DNA of 64,000 nt from Clavibacter capsici (GCF_001280205.1 NZ_CP012573.1:1426001-1490000); one strand, 5' to 3'; shown: positions 12,298 through 19,703, counted from the first letter of the stretch. Numbers and translations: made by a program. The notes: generated by a model not told the origin, from the sequence alone.

Positions 12298-12630
12298 ATG
12301 ACCAACCTCGTCGCACAGCTCGCAGAGAACGTGAAGAACGCCGGAGTGGGGACGGTCTACGGCGACCCCCTCGACATCGACGGCTCGACCATCGTGCCGG
12401 TGGCATTCGCCTGGTACGGCTTCGGCGGGGGCAGCGACCTCCCCGACTCCGACGGCAACGTCGCGGGCGGCGGCGGGGGCGGCGGCGCCACCTGGCCGAT
12501 CGGCGCCTACATCGCCACCGACGGCGAGGTGCGGTTCCAGCCGAACGTCATCGCGCTGCTCGCGGTCGCCACTCCCGTCATCTGGATCTCCGGCAAGGTC
12601 CTCGTCAAGCTCATCAAGACGCTCAAGTAG
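12298..12630 (+). CDS. GerW/YtfJ family protein
   Basis: A 110-residue protein with the family pattern: VGTVYGDPLDIDGSTIVPVAFAW, then YGFGGGSD, a run of seven glycines, WPIGAYI and VRFQPN, ending in a hydrophobic helix (ALLAVATPVIWISGKVLV) that may be membrane-associated. In Bacillus the family (YtfJ/GerW) is needed for spore germination; homologues in non-sporing actinobacteria have no known role. It is divergent from treX. The name says nothing about sporulation here, as no sporulation genes are visible. Family recognition rests on the GDP...IDG...PVA and glycine-rich motifs. Confidence 0.72.
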   Translation: MTNLVAQLAENVKNAGVGTVYGDPLDIDGSTIVPVAFAWYGFGGGSDLPDSDGNVAGGGGGGGATWPIGAYIATDGEVRFQPNVIALLAVATPVIWISGKVLVKLIKTLK

Positions 12631-12652
12631 CGCCCTCTCTCACGACCACCGC

Positions 12653-12684
12653 GGAGCGCGGGTGCCCTCGGGCGCCCGCGCTCC
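12653..12684 (+). terminator. Hairpin terminator after GerW-like gene
   Basis: A 14-bp stem (GGAGCGCGGGTGCC with its complement, one G-U pair) with a CTCG tetraloop lies 22 bases after the stop and before the riboswitch promoter. Confidence 0.6.
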
Positions 12685-12727
12685 CGTGCGTCCGGGGTCG
12701 TGCGTCCCGGGCGCGTCGTCCCCGCGC

Positions 12728-12733
12728 TAGGAT
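12728..12733 (+). promoter_or_regulatory. -10 box upstream of TPP riboswitch
   Basis: TAGGAT lies 7 bases before the first base of the riboswitch aptamer helix at about 12741, the right place for a -10 element. No good -35 is visible. Confidence 0.5.
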
Positions 12734-12740
12734 CACCGTG

Positions 12741-12832
12741 AACACGGGAGTCCGGTGAGCCGGGCTGAGAGGAAGATCCCCAATCTTCGACCGTCGAACC
12801 TGATCTGGATCATGCCAGCGCAGGGAGGCTTT
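12741..12832 (+). ncRNA. TPP riboswitch (THI element)
   Basis: The aptamer shows all conserved parts in order: the P1/P2 strand ending in GGGCTGAGAGG (CUGAGA bulge at 12764-12769), a variable P3 hairpin (12773-12787), ACCTGATCTGGATCATGCCAGCG with the conserved pyrophosphate-binding loop, and closing CAGGGAGGC. It precedes ykoE by about 45 bases. Bound thiamine pyrophosphate would turn the operon off; whether by termination or by hiding the start of ykoE cannot be decided, since no obvious terminator stem was found between aptamer and start. Position and motifs make the call firm. Confidence 0.95.
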
Positions 12833-12878
12833 CATCTCGTACCCGTGCCCTCTTCCACGAACCAGAAGGGCACGACCA

Positions 12879-13532
12879 GTGACCGCATCACCCTCGTCCA
12901 CCGCACCCGCCGCCTCCGTCGCCGCCGACGCCCGGACCCCCCGGTCCGGCCTGCGCGCGCGGTGGCGCGTCATCGACATCGTCGTCGCGAGCGTCCTCGG
13001 CGTCGCGTCCGGCGTCGTCTTCGTCATCTGGAACACCGCGTCGGTGCCGGTCGGCGGCTTCTTCGAGCCGCTCCTGCCGGGCCTGCAGGCCCTCGCGGGC
13101 GGCGGCTGGCTGTTCGCCGGCGTCCTCACGGGCATCGTGATCAGGAAGCCCGGCGCCGCGCTGTACGGCGAGCTGCTCGCCGCGTTCGTCTCGATGCTCG
13201 TCGGCAACGTCTGGGGCGTCGGCACGCTGCTCTCGGGCCTCACGCAGGGCCTCGGCGCGGAGCTCGTGCTGCTCGTGTTCCTCTACGCGAACTGGCGCGC
13301 CTACGTCGCCGTCCTCGCGGGGATGGGCGCGGGGCTCGGCATGGCCATCACCGACCTCATCACCTACTACCCGGGCTCCACGCCGCTGTTCGCCACGATC
13401 TACACCGTCGCCGCGCTCGTGTCGGGTGCCGTCATCGCCGGGCTGCTGTCGTGGCTCGTCGCGCGGGCGCTCGCCCGCACCGGCGCCCTGTCGCGCTTCG
13501 CCTCGGGCCGCGACACCGCGGCCCGCGTCTGA
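12879..13532 (+). CDS. ykoE: ECF transporter S component, thiamine precursor (YkoE)
   Basis: A 217-residue membrane protein with a short soluble N-terminus, then about five to six transmembrane helices starting at DIVVASVLGVASGVVFVIWN. The blocks PGLQALAGGGWLFAGVLTG, KPGAALYGE and LITYYPGS are those of YkoE, the substrate-binding subunit of the YkoEDC importer for thiamine or hydroxymethylpyrimidine. Start is a GTG with an AGAAGGG site upstream. It lies directly under a TPP riboswitch and 2 bp before ykoD, which supports the substrate being a thiamine precursor. Confidence 0.9.
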   Translation: MTASPSSTAPAASVAADARTPRSGLRARWRVIDIVVASVLGVASGVVFVIWNTASVPVGGFFEPLLPGLQALAGGGWLFAGVLTGIVIRKPGAALYGELLAAFVSMLVGNVWGVGTLLSGLTQGLGAELVLLVFLYANWRAYVAVLAGMGAGLGMAITDLITYYPGSTPLFATIYTVAALVSGAVIAGLLSWLVARALARTGALSRFASGRDTAARV

Positions 13533-13534
13533 CC

Positions 13535-15082
13535 GTGCGGCGGCCCGGGCGCCGTCCGACCGCTCCGCGCGCGGCCCTCGCCGGCCCGGACGCGTCCGTC
13601 GACGCGGCGGGCGGCGCATCCGTCCGGGCGTCCGGCTGGGGCTGGCGGCACGCCGGCCGGAGCGCCTGGGCCGTGCGCGACGTCGACCTCGTGATCGAGC
13701 CGGGGGAGCGCGTGCTCCTGCTCGGAGCTTCGGGAGCGGGCAAGACCACGCTCATGCACGCGCTGGCCGGCGTCCTCGGCGGCGACGACGAGGGCGAGAC
13801 CCGCGGATCGCTGCTCGTCGACGGGCACGATCCGGCCGCGCGGCGCGGTCGGGCCGGGCTCGTGCTGCAGGATCCGGACGCGCAGGTGATCCTCTCCCGC
13901 GTCGGCGACGACGTGGCCTTCGGCTGCGAGAACCTCGGCGTGCCGCGCGAGGAGATCTGGGTCCGCGTCCGCCACGCCCTGGACGCCGTGGGGCTCGACG
14001 TGGCCCTCGACCGTTCGACCACCGCGCTCTCCGGCGGGCAGAAGCAGCGTCTCGCCCTCGCCGGCGTGCTCGCCATGCGGCCCGGACTCCTCCTGCTCGA
14101 CGAGCCGACCGCGAACCTCGATCCCGGGGGCGTCGCCGAGGTGCGGCGCGCGGTCGAGTCGGTCGTCGCCACCACGGGCGCGACGCTCGTCGTGATCGAG
14201 CACCGCGTGGCGGTGTGGCGGGACCTGGTCGACCGCGTCGTCGTCCTCGCGGCCGACGGCGGGGTCCTCGCCGACGGCGCGCCCGACGACGTCCTCCGCG
14301 ACCAGGGCGCGTCGCTCGCCGCGTCCGGCGTGTGGGTGCCGGGCAGGGAACCGCTGGCGCCCCCGCGCGCGTCCGCCGCGCCCGTGCCCCTCGTGCGCGC
14401 CGACGACCTGGCCGTCGGCCGCGCGCGCGGCACGGTCGTGGCGGAGGCGACGGGCATCGGCCTCCGCGCCGGTCGGGTGACCGCCCTCACGGGCCCGAAC
14501 GGCGGGGGCAAGAGCACCCTCGCGCTCACCCTCGGCGGCCTCCTGCCCCCGCTCGCCGGACAGGTCGTCGCCGAGGCGCGCCTGGCGGGCGGCCTCGGCC
14601 CGGATCCCGCGGCCTGGCGCTCCCGGGAGCTCGCGGCCCGCATCGGCACGGTCTTCCAGGACCCCGAGCACCAGTTCCTCGCGGGCACCGTGCGCCAGGA
14701 GCTCGAGGTCGGCCCGCGCGCCGTCGGCATGGATCCGACGGGGTCCGCGCGCCGCGTGGACGAGCTGCTCGTCCGCCTCCGCCTGGACGGGCTGGCGCGC
14801 GCCAACCCCTTCACCCTCTCCGGCGGCGAGAAGCGGCGCCTCTCGGTGGCGACCGCGCTCGCGACCGCGCCGCGCCTCCTCGTCCTCGACGAGCCGACCT
14901 TCGGGCAGGACGCGCGCACCTGGGCCGAGCTCGTCGCGCTCCTCGCCGAGCTGGTCGACCGCGACGGCGTCGGCGTCCTCGCCGTCACGCACGACGCGGA
15001 CCTGGTGGAGGCCCTCGCGGACGACGTGCTGCGGCTGGACCCGGTCGCCGGCGGGCCCGCGCGCGTGGAGGTCGTCCGATGA
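13535..15082 (+). CDS. ykoD: ECF transporter ATPase, two fused ABC domains (YkoD)
   Basis: A 515-residue protein with two complete ATP-binding cassettes. Domain 1: Walker A GASGAGKTT at about residues 64-72, signature LSGGQ, Walker B LLLLDEPTANLD. Domain 2: Walker A GPNGGGKST, Q-loop FQDPEHQF, signature LSGGEKRR, Walker B LLVLDEPTFGQD. Fusion of EcfA1 and EcfA2 into one chain is the normal state of YkoD. It powers uptake through YkoE and YkoC. The GTG start lies 2 bp after the ykoE stop, and its own stop overlaps the ykoC start (ATGA). An upstream extension of the frame overlaps ykoE and is rejected. Confidence 0.92.
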   Translation: MRRPGRRPTAPRAALAGPDASVDAAGGASVRASGWGWRHAGRSAWAVRDVDLVIEPGERVLLLGASGAGKTTLMHALAGVLGGDDEGETRGSLLVDGHDPAARRGRAGLVLQDPDAQVILSRVGDDVAFGCENLGVPREEIWVRVRHALDAVGLDVALDRSTTALSGGQKQRLALAGVLAMRPGLLLLDEPTANLDPGGVAEVRRAVESVVATTGATLVVIEHRVAVWRDLVDRVVVLAADGGVLADGAPDDVLRDQGASLAASGVWVPGREPLAPPRASAAPVPLVRADDLAVGRARGTVVAEATGIGLRAGRVTALTGPNGGGKSTLALTLGGLLPPLAGQVVAEARLAGGLGPDPAAWRSRELAARIGTVFQDPEHQFLAGTVRQELEVGPRAVGMDPTGSARRVDELLVRLRLDGLARANPFTLSGGEKRRLSVATALATAPRLLVLDEPTFGQDARTWAELVALLAELVDRDGVGVLAVTHDADLVEALADDVLRLDPVAGGPARVEVVR

Positions 15083-15873
15083 GCGCCGCGCCCGCCGACG
15101 TGCTCCCCGCGTCGCGTGCCTCGGGCCTCGCCGCCGTCAACCCGGTCGCGCGCCTCGCGGCCGCCCTCGTGCTGACGCTCGCCCTGGTCCTCAGCCTCGA
15201 CGTGGTCTCGGCGGGCGTCGCGCTCGCGCTGGAGCTGCTGCTCCTGCCCCTCACGGGCATCCGGCCGCGCGCGTTCCTCCTCCGCGGCATCCCGATCTGG
15301 ATCGCGGCGCCCGGAGCCGGGCTCACGATCCTGCTGTACGGCCGCACCTCGGGCGACGTGTACGCCCAGTTCCTGCTCGTGGTGGTGAGCGAGGGATCCG
15401 TCCTCCTCGCGGTCGCGACGACGCTGCGGGTGCTCGCCATCGGGGTCGCCTCGCTCATCCTCTTCTCCGACGTGGATCCCACCGACCTCGCCGACGGCCT
15501 CGCCCAGGTGGCGCGGCTCCCGTCGCGCTTCGTGCTCGGCGCCCTCGCGGGCGTCCGCCTCGTCGGCCTGCTGCTCGACGACTGGCGCTCGCTCGAGCTG
15601 GCGCGCCGGGCCCGCGGGGTGGCCGACCGCGGCCGGATCCGCCGCTTCGCCGGCCAGGCGTTCGCGCTGCTCGTGCTGTCCATCCGCCGCGGCAGCAAGC
15701 TGGCGACCGCGATGGAGGCGCGCGGCTTCGGCGGCGCGGGCGCGCGGACGTGGGCGAGGCCCAGCGTGGTCGGTCGCCGCGAGGCCGGGGTCCTGGCCGT
15801 GGCGGTCCTGGTCGCCATCGTCGCGGTGATCGCCGCCGTCATCGCCGGGACGTGGGACTTCGTTGCGGCCTGA
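15079..15873 (+). CDS. ykoC: ECF transporter T component (YkoC)
   Basis: A 264-residue membrane protein (CbiQ/EcfT family) with about five transmembrane helices (for example AALVLTLALVLSLDVVSAGVA). The cytoplasmic coupling region carries the paired Ala-Arg-Gly type motifs ELARRARGV and AMEARGFGG that dock on the ATPase domains. It forms the energy-coupling scaffold between YkoE and YkoD. The ATG overlaps the ykoD stop by four bases. Confidence 0.9.
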   Translation: MSAAPADVLPASRASGLAAVNPVARLAAALVLTLALVLSLDVVSAGVALALELLLLPLTGIRPRAFLLRGIPIWIAAPGAGLTILLYGRTSGDVYAQFLLVVVSEGSVLLAVATTLRVLAIGVASLILFSDVDPTDLADGLAQVARLPSRFVLGALAGVRLVGLLLDDWRSLELARRARGVADRGRIRRFAGQAFALLVLSIRRGSKLATAMEARGFGGAGARTWARPSVVGRREAGVLAVAVLVAIVAVIAAVIAGTWDFVAA

Positions 15874-16408
15874 CGCGGGGGAGCGGCGTCCGGCGCTGGT
15901 CCTCGTCGACGGTCCGTCCGGATCCGGGAAGTCGACCCTCGCCGACGCGCTCGTCCGTGACGGCGACGCCGCCGCGCTCCTCCCGCCGGGGGCGCAGCTC
16001 CTCCGCCTCGACGACGTGTACCCGGGGTGGGACGGCCTCGAGGCCGCGTCCCGGCACCTGGAGGCCGTGCTCCCGCAGATGCGGCCCGGCGGCCGCCCGC
16101 GCTGGCGTCGCTGGGACTGGGGCGCCGACGCGCCCGCCGAGTGGCACGACCTGGATCCCGCGCGCCCGCTCGTGGTGGAGGGCTGCGGATCCCTCACCCC
16201 GGTCACGGCCCGCCTGGCCACGCACCGCATCTGGGTCGAGGCCGACGACCGCGTCCGCCGCGCCCGCGCCATCGCGCGCGACGGCGAGTCCTTCGCCGTC
16301 GAGTGGGAGCGCTGGGACGCGCAGTGGCGCACGCACGTGGCCCGTGAGGATCCGCGCGGCCTGGCCGACGTCGTCGTCCGCACGGACGCCGTCGCGGCGG
16401 CCGGGTAG
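15863..16408 (+). CDS. P-loop kinase-like ATP-binding protein
   Basis: A 181-residue protein with Walker A GPSGSGKST at about residues 17-25, a DDVYPGWDG segment and a later EGCGSLTP segment, resembling the uridine kinase/AAA P-loop family seen in actinobacteria. Substrate is unknown. The only plausible start is TTG at 15863, which overlaps the end of ykoC by 11 bases, so the gene is the fourth of the TPP-riboswitch unit. That position raises the idea of a link to thiamine or precursor phosphorylation, but the sequence does not resemble known ThiD, ThiM or ThiN enzymes. An internal -10-like box at its end (16406) separates it from the next gene. Confidence 0.75.
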   Translation: MRPDAGERRPALVLVDGPSGSGKSTLADALVRDGDAAALLPPGAQLLRLDDVYPGWDGLEAASRHLEAVLPQMRPGGRPRWRRWDWGADAPAEWHDLDPARPLVVEGCGSLTPVTARLATHRIWVEADDRVRRARAIARDGESFAVEWERWDAQWRTHVAREDPRGLADVVVRTDAVAAAG

Positions 16409-16411
16409 CCT
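16406..16411 (+). promoter_or_regulatory. -10 box (leaderless) of 90-residue protein gene
   Basis: TAGCCT overlaps the stop of the kinase-like gene and ends 6 bases before the ATG at 16418, predicting a leaderless transcript. Confidence 0.45.
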
Positions 16412-16417
16412 GGGCCC

Positions 16418-16690
16418 ATGACCGATTCCGCACCCTCCGACGTCCGCTACCTCGCCGTCTTCGCCGACGGCCCCCTCGAAGGCACCACCGAGACCCGCGT
16501 CCTCGTGGACGGCCAGCACGACGAGACCATCAGCACGATGTCGGCCGTCGAGGGCAAGGAGTCGCTGTTCCAGTACCGCGCGGGCGAGGTGTCCGAGGTC
16601 GCCGGCGAGCAGCGCGTCACCTACGCGTTCGTGGCCGACGGCAGCGACGACGTGCTCGGCGAGGGCGACGACGAGTCCCTCGAGCTCTGA
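16418..16690 (+). CDS. Conserved hypothetical protein, 90 residues
   Basis: A soluble, acidic protein (DGPLEGTTETRVLVDGQ near the front, acidic GEGDDESLEL tail) with no membrane segment or recognised motif. Codon use is like its neighbours, and the start lies at leaderless spacing from a TAGCCT box, which supports it being a real gene. I recognise no family beyond short actinobacterial hypothetical proteins and give no function. A hairpin terminator follows 32 bases after the stop. Confidence 0.65.
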   Translation: MTDSAPSDVRYLAVFADGPLEGTTETRVLVDGQHDETISTMSAVEGKESLFQYRAGEVSEVAGEQRVTYAFVADGSDDVLGEGDDESLEL

Positions 16691-16721
16691 TCCCACCACG
16701 CGCGGCGCCTGAGCGCCGACC

Positions 16722-16760
16722 CGACGACCCCGGCCCGCCACGCGGCTGCCGGGGTCGTCG
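16722..16760. terminator. Bidirectional hairpin terminator
   Basis: CGACGACCCCGGC and its exact complement form a 13-bp stem with a 13-base loop between two convergent genes (stops at 16690 and 16821). Confidence 0.6.
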
Positions 16761-16820
16761 TGCGTCCGGGCGGTGTCCCGACGCCGCTCCCGTCGCGGTA
16801 CGTCGCATGGACCGATCGGG

Positions 16821-17171
16821 TCAGGCCCAGCCGAGCTCGTGGAGCCGCTCGTCGTCGATCCCGTGGAAGTGGGCGATCTCGTGCACGAGCGTCACGTGCA
16901 CCAGGTCACGCAGGTCGTCCATGTCCTCGGCCTCGTGCAGGTGCGGCTCCCGGTAGACGACGATGCGGTCGGGCATCTCGCCGAAGCCGTATTGGCCGCG
17001 CTCGGTCATGGCGACGCCGTCGTAGAGGCCGAGCAGGTCGAGGGATCCGTCCTCGGGCCGGTCCTCCACCACGAAGACGACGTTATCGAGCCCGCCGACC
17101 ATCTCGTCCGGCAGCTCGTCGAGCTCGTCGACGACCAGGCGCTCGAAGTCGTCGGGGTCGCAGTGCAGCAC
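16821..17171 (-). CDS. Zincin-like metallopeptidase family protein (DUF1025 type)
   Basis: A 116-residue protein with ELPDEMVGGLDNVVFVVEDRP in the first half and the metal-binding HEIAHFHGIDDERL near the C-terminus: HExxH plus a downstream His/Asp pattern, as in PF06262 proteins. The predicted start is a GTG giving MLHCDPDDFERLV; a second GTG 24 bases upstream is possible but adds residues absent from homologues. Family members are small cytosolic putative zinc proteases with no known substrate. It is transcribed away from tRNA-His. Confidence 0.8.
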   Translation of the reverse strand: MLHCDPDDFERLVVDELDELPDEMVGGLDNVVFVVEDRPEDGSLDLLGLYDGVAMTERGQYGFGEMPDRIVVYREPHLHEAEDMDDLRDLVHVTLVHEIAHFHGIDDERLHELGWA

Positions 17172-17281
17172 GCATCCAGCCTCGCACACGCGCCCGGGGC
17201 CGCCGGCCCGAGACGTCGTGCTCGAGGAGGGCGGGCCCGAAGACGACGGCCCCGCAGAGGATGGAAGAGCCCGGAGACGAC

Positions 17282-17317
17282 GGAAGGGCCGGGACCCTCT
17301 CGGATCCCGGCCCTTCC
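17282..17317 (-). terminator. Hairpin terminator after tRNA-His
   Basis: A perfect 13-bp stem (GGAAGGGCCGGGA) with a 10-base loop lies 7 bases beyond the 3' end of the tRNA on the minus strand. Confidence 0.65.
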
Positions 17318-17323
17318 CGGTGG

Positions 17324-17397
17324 GGTGGACGACGGGGCTCGAACCCGCGACTTCCGGCTCCACAAGCCAGCGCTCTGCCAACTGAGCTACGCCCACC
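17324..17397 (-). tRNA. tRNA-His (GTG anticodon)
   Basis: The minus strand folds into a full cloverleaf: acceptor GTGGGCG with CGTCCAC, D arm GCTC...GAGC, anticodon loop CTTGTGG with anticodon GTG, and T arm GCGGG TTCGAGC CCCGT. A G precedes the acceptor and can pair with C73, the identity element of tRNA-His. The 3' CCA is not encoded. A strong hairpin follows. Confidence 0.95.
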
Positions 17398-17440
17398 ATG
17401 CGGCCGATCCCGCTCTCGCGGACGGCCGTGTACGAGGATA

Positions 17441-18061
17441 CTACAGCCGCGGGGCCCACGCGGACGTCACGTCCGCGGAGATGGCCTGCACGTCCTCGGT
17501 CGCCGGGCCGGGCGCCGGCACGAAGGCCGCACGGCGGTAGTACTCCAGCTCGCGGATGGACTCGAGGATGTCGGCGAGGGCGCGATGGCCGCCGTTCTTC
17601 GCGGGGGAGTTGAAGTAGACCCGGGGGAACCACTCCTTGGCGAGCACCTTGATGGAGGACACGTCCACGCTGCGGTAGTGCAGGTGGGCGTCCACGCGCG
17701 GCATGTACTTCGCCAGGAAGGCGCGGTCGGTGCCGATGGTGTTGCCCGCGATGGGCGCCTTGCCGCCGTTGGGCACGTGCTGCAGCAGGTACTCGAGCAC
17801 CGCGAACTCGGCGTCGGCGAGGCTGACGCCCGCGGGGATCTCGTCGAGCAGGCCCGAGGAGCGGTGCATGTCGGTGACGAACTCGCCCATGTTGGCGAGG
17901 GCGGCCGGATCCGGGTTGATCACGATGCTGAAGCCGGCGTCGACGGGCACGAGGTCGAAGTCGGTGACGACCACCGCGACCTCCACCAGCTCGTCGATCG
18001 CGAGGTCGAGCCCCGTCATCTCGCAGTCGATCCACACCAGCCGGTCCGCGTTGTTGCCCAT
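17441..18061 (-). CDS. orn: Oligoribonuclease
   Basis: A 206-residue DEDDh 3'-5' exonuclease. Exo I WIDCEMTGLD (Asp12, Glu14), Exo II NTIGTDRAFL, and Exo III with the His and Asp of GGHRALADILESI are all present. It degrades 2-5 nucleotide RNAs, including the linear dinucleotide pGpG from c-di-GMP, as the last step of mRNA decay. Length and motifs match actinobacterial Orn. The start ATG lies 6 bases after a TAGGAT hexamer, so the mRNA is probably leaderless. It is divergent from the SCO4848-like gene with 56 bp between starts. Confidence 0.94.
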   Translation of the reverse strand: MGNNADRLVWIDCEMTGLDLAIDELVEVAVVVTDFDLVPVDAGFSIVINPDPAALANMGEFVTDMHRSSGLLDEIPAGVSLADAEFAVLEYLLQHVPNGGKAPIAGNTIGTDRAFLAKYMPRVDAHLHYRSVDVSSIKVLAKEWFPRVYFNSPAKNGGHRALADILESIRELEYYRRAAFVPAPGPATEDVQAISADVTSAWAPRL

Positions 18062-18067
18062 CCCCCG

Positions 18068-18073
18068 ATCCTA
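18068..18073 (-). promoter_or_regulatory. -10 box of orn (leaderless)
   Basis: On the minus strand TAGGAT ends 6 bases before the orn ATG at 18061. Confidence 0.5.
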
Positions 18074-18105
18074 TCGGCGGGCCCGGACGCCCCATCGCCG
18101 CCGCC

Positions 18106-18111
18106 TACCAT
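18106..18111 (+). promoter_or_regulatory. -10 box of SCO4848-like gene (leaderless)
   Basis: TACCAT ends 6 bases before the GTG at 18118. With the orn box it makes a compact divergent promoter pair 32 bp apart. Confidence 0.45.
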
Positions 18112-18117
18112 GGGGGA

Positions 18118-18333
18118 GTGATCACCCTCCTCGCCGTCCTCCTGATCGTCAACGGCGTCTGGAACGTCGTCGTCTGGCCGCAGTTCCTCACGCGCGTCGC
18201 CAAGGACCCGCGCGCCCGCGCCGCCGACGGGTCGCGCACCCCCTTCTTCACGGTGCACCTCGTGCTGGTGTCGGTCTCCCTGCTGCTCGCGCTCGTGTCG
18301 ATCCTCGCCGCCGTCGCGGCCTTCGTCTCCTGA
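18118..18333 (+). CDS. SCO4848-like small membrane protein
   Basis: A 71-residue protein with two transmembrane helices. The first contains NGVWNVVVWPQFLTRV, followed by a charged loop (KDPRARAADGSRTP) and a second helix beginning FFTVHLVLVSVSLLLAL. The W-x-x-WP and TPFFTVHLVL pattern recalls the actinobacterial SCO4848 family, of unknown function. The GTG start is supported by leaderless spacing to TACCAT. Confidence 0.7.
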   Translation: MITLLAVLLIVNGVWNVVVWPQFLTRVAKDPRARAADGSRTPFFTVHLVLVSVSLLLALVSILAAVAAFVS

Positions 18334-18374
18334 TCCCCGGGGAGCCCTCCGCCAGCGCGCCGACGCCGGGCGGC

Positions 18375-18683
18375 GTGCGCGTCGTCATGTTCTCCTCCCT
18401 CTTCTGCGTGCCGTGCCAGGCCACCCGGCGGGTGCTCGCCGAGGTCCAGCGGCTCCTGCCGTGGCTCCCCGTCGACGAGCTCGACGTCGCCGCGCATCCC
18501 GACCGGGCCGAGGAGGAGGGCATCCGCTCCACGCCGACGATCCTGGTGCTCGCCGGCGAGCGGGAGGTGCTGCGCGCCGAGGGGGTGCCCACCGCGCCGC
18601 AGGTCCTGCAGGCGGTCGCCCGCGCGATGGACGCGACGCCGCGGGCGGCCGCTGATGCTCCCGGCCCGGCGGACCCCGCGTAG
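18375..18683 (+). CDS. Thioredoxin-like family protein
   Basis: A 102-residue thioredoxin-fold protein. The redox motif CVPC follows beta-1 (VVMFSSLFCVPCQATRRVL) and the cis-proline turn is in RSTPTILVLAGERE. Trp before the first Cys is replaced by Phe. It likely acts as a cytosolic thiol-disulfide exchange protein; no partner is evident. The GTG start at 18375 gives a first strand directly, matching short members of the family; the region between the previous stop and this start is only 41 bp, so it may be co-transcribed with the membrane protein. Confidence 0.78.
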   Translation: MRVVMFSSLFCVPCQATRRVLAEVQRLLPWLPVDELDVAAHPDRAEEEGIRSTPTILVLAGEREVLRAEGVPTAPQVLQAVARAMDATPRAAADAPGPADPA

Positions 18684-18689
18684 TACCCT
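18684..18689 (+). promoter_or_regulatory. -10 box of tRNA-Arg
   Basis: TACCCT ends 8 bases before the first base of the tRNA, fitting transcription that starts at or just before the mature 5' end. Confidence 0.45.
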
Positions 18690-18697
18690 CGTCACGA

Positions 18698-18773
18698 CCC
18701 CCTGTAGCTCAATGGATAGAGCATCGGCCTTCTAATCCGACGGTTGCGCGTTCGAGTCGCGCCGGGGGGACCA
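18698..18773 (+). tRNA. tRNA-Arg (TCT anticodon)
   Basis: Acceptor CCCCCTG pairs with CGGGGGG (one G-U), D arm GCTCAATGGATAGAGC, anticodon loop CTTCTAA with anticodon TCT, T arm GCGCG TTCGAGT CGCGC, discriminator A and an encoded CCA end. Anticodon TCT reads AGA/AGG. Confidence 0.96.
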
Positions 18774-18798
18774 GCTGTCGGATGCGCTTGATCAGCCG

Positions 18799-18804
18799 TA
18801 GATT
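18799..18804 (+). promoter_or_regulatory. -10 box of nadE (leaderless)
   Basis: TAGATT ends 6 bases before the nadE ATG at 18811. Confidence 0.5.
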
Positions 18805-18810
18805 CGACGC

Positions 18811-19632
18811 ATGCGCGACATCCAGTCACAGATCATCGACGCCCTCGAGGTGCGTCCGACCATCGATCCCGCCGACGAGGTCCGGAAGCGCGTCGACTTC
18901 CTCAAGGCCTACCTGCGGTCCACGGGTGCGGAGGGCTTCGTCCTCGGCGTGAGCGGCGGGCAGGACTCGTCCCTCGCCGGGCGCCTCGCCCAGCTCGCCG
19001 TCGAGGAGCTCGCCGCCGAGGGGCTCCTCGCCGAGTTCGTCGCCGTCCGCCTGCCCTACGGCGTGCAGGCCGACGAGGAGGACGCGCAGCTCGCCCTCCG
19101 CTTCATCCAGCCGAAGTCGAGCGTCGTCTTCGACATCAAGCGCGCCGTGGACGGCTTCCAGGCGGAGTACGCCGACGCGGCCGGGCACGCGATGACCGAC
19201 TTCACGAAGGGCAACGTCAAGGCGCGCTCGCGCATGATCGCCCAGTACGCGCTGGCGGGGCAGGCCCGCCTGCTCGTGATCGGCACCGACCACGCGGCCG
19301 AGGCGGTGACGGGCTTCTTCACGAAGTACGGCGACGGCGGCGCCGACGTGCTCCCGCTCACGGGCCTCACCAAGCGCCAGGGACGCGCGCTGCTCGAGCA
19401 CCTGGACGCCCCCGAGCGCCTGTACCTCAAGGCGCCGACCGCCGACCTCCTCGACGAGACACCCGGCCAGACCGACGAGGCGAACCTCGGCCTCACCTAC
19501 GCCGACATCGACGACTTCCTCGAGGGACGCGACGTCGACGACGAGGTCGCCGAGGCGATCGAGGCCCGGTACCGCAGCACCGAGCACAAGCGCCGCGTGC
19601 CCGCGTCGATGTTCGACGACTGGTGGCGCTGA
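18811..19632 (+). CDS. nadE: NAD+ synthetase, ammonia-dependent
   Basis: A 273-residue enzyme catalysing ATP-dependent amidation of nicotinic acid adenine dinucleotide to NAD+. The N-type PP-loop is [14 protein letters not shown] at about residues 50-63, followed by [14 protein letters not shown], the GNVKARSRM block, [20 protein letters not shown], and the C-terminal [17 protein letters not shown] and KRRVPAS. There is no N-terminal nitrilase-like glutaminase domain, so ammonia is the likely donor. The ATG is placed at leaderless spacing from TAGATT. It is monocistronic, ending in a very strong hairpin. Confidence 0.96.
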   Translation: MRDIQSQIIDALEVRPTIDPADEVRKRVDFLKAYLRSTGAEGFVLGVSGGQDSSLAGRLAQLAVEELAAEGLLAEFVAVRLPYGVQADEEDAQLALRFIQPKSSVVFDIKRAVDGFQAEYADAAGHAMTDFTKGNVKARSRMIAQYALAGQARLLVIGTDHAAEAVTGFFTKYGDGGADVLPLTGLTKRQGRALLEHLDAPERLYLKAPTADLLDETPGQTDEANLGLTYADIDDFLEGRDVDDEVAEAIEARYRSTEHKRRVPASMFDDWWR

Positions 19633-19648
19633 GCCTCCCCGTCCGACA

Positions 19649-19689
19649 TGACGACGCCCCGCACCTCGATGAGGTGCGGGGCGTCGTCA
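19649..19689. terminator. Bidirectional hairpin terminator, 19-bp stem
   Basis: TGACGACGCCCCGCACCTC and its exact complement enclose a GAT loop. It sits between the convergent nadE (stop 19632) and the 235-residue membrane protein gene (stop 19704). No U tract on either strand. Confidence 0.8.
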
Positions 19690-19703
19690 CGAGCAGGGGT
19701 GGA

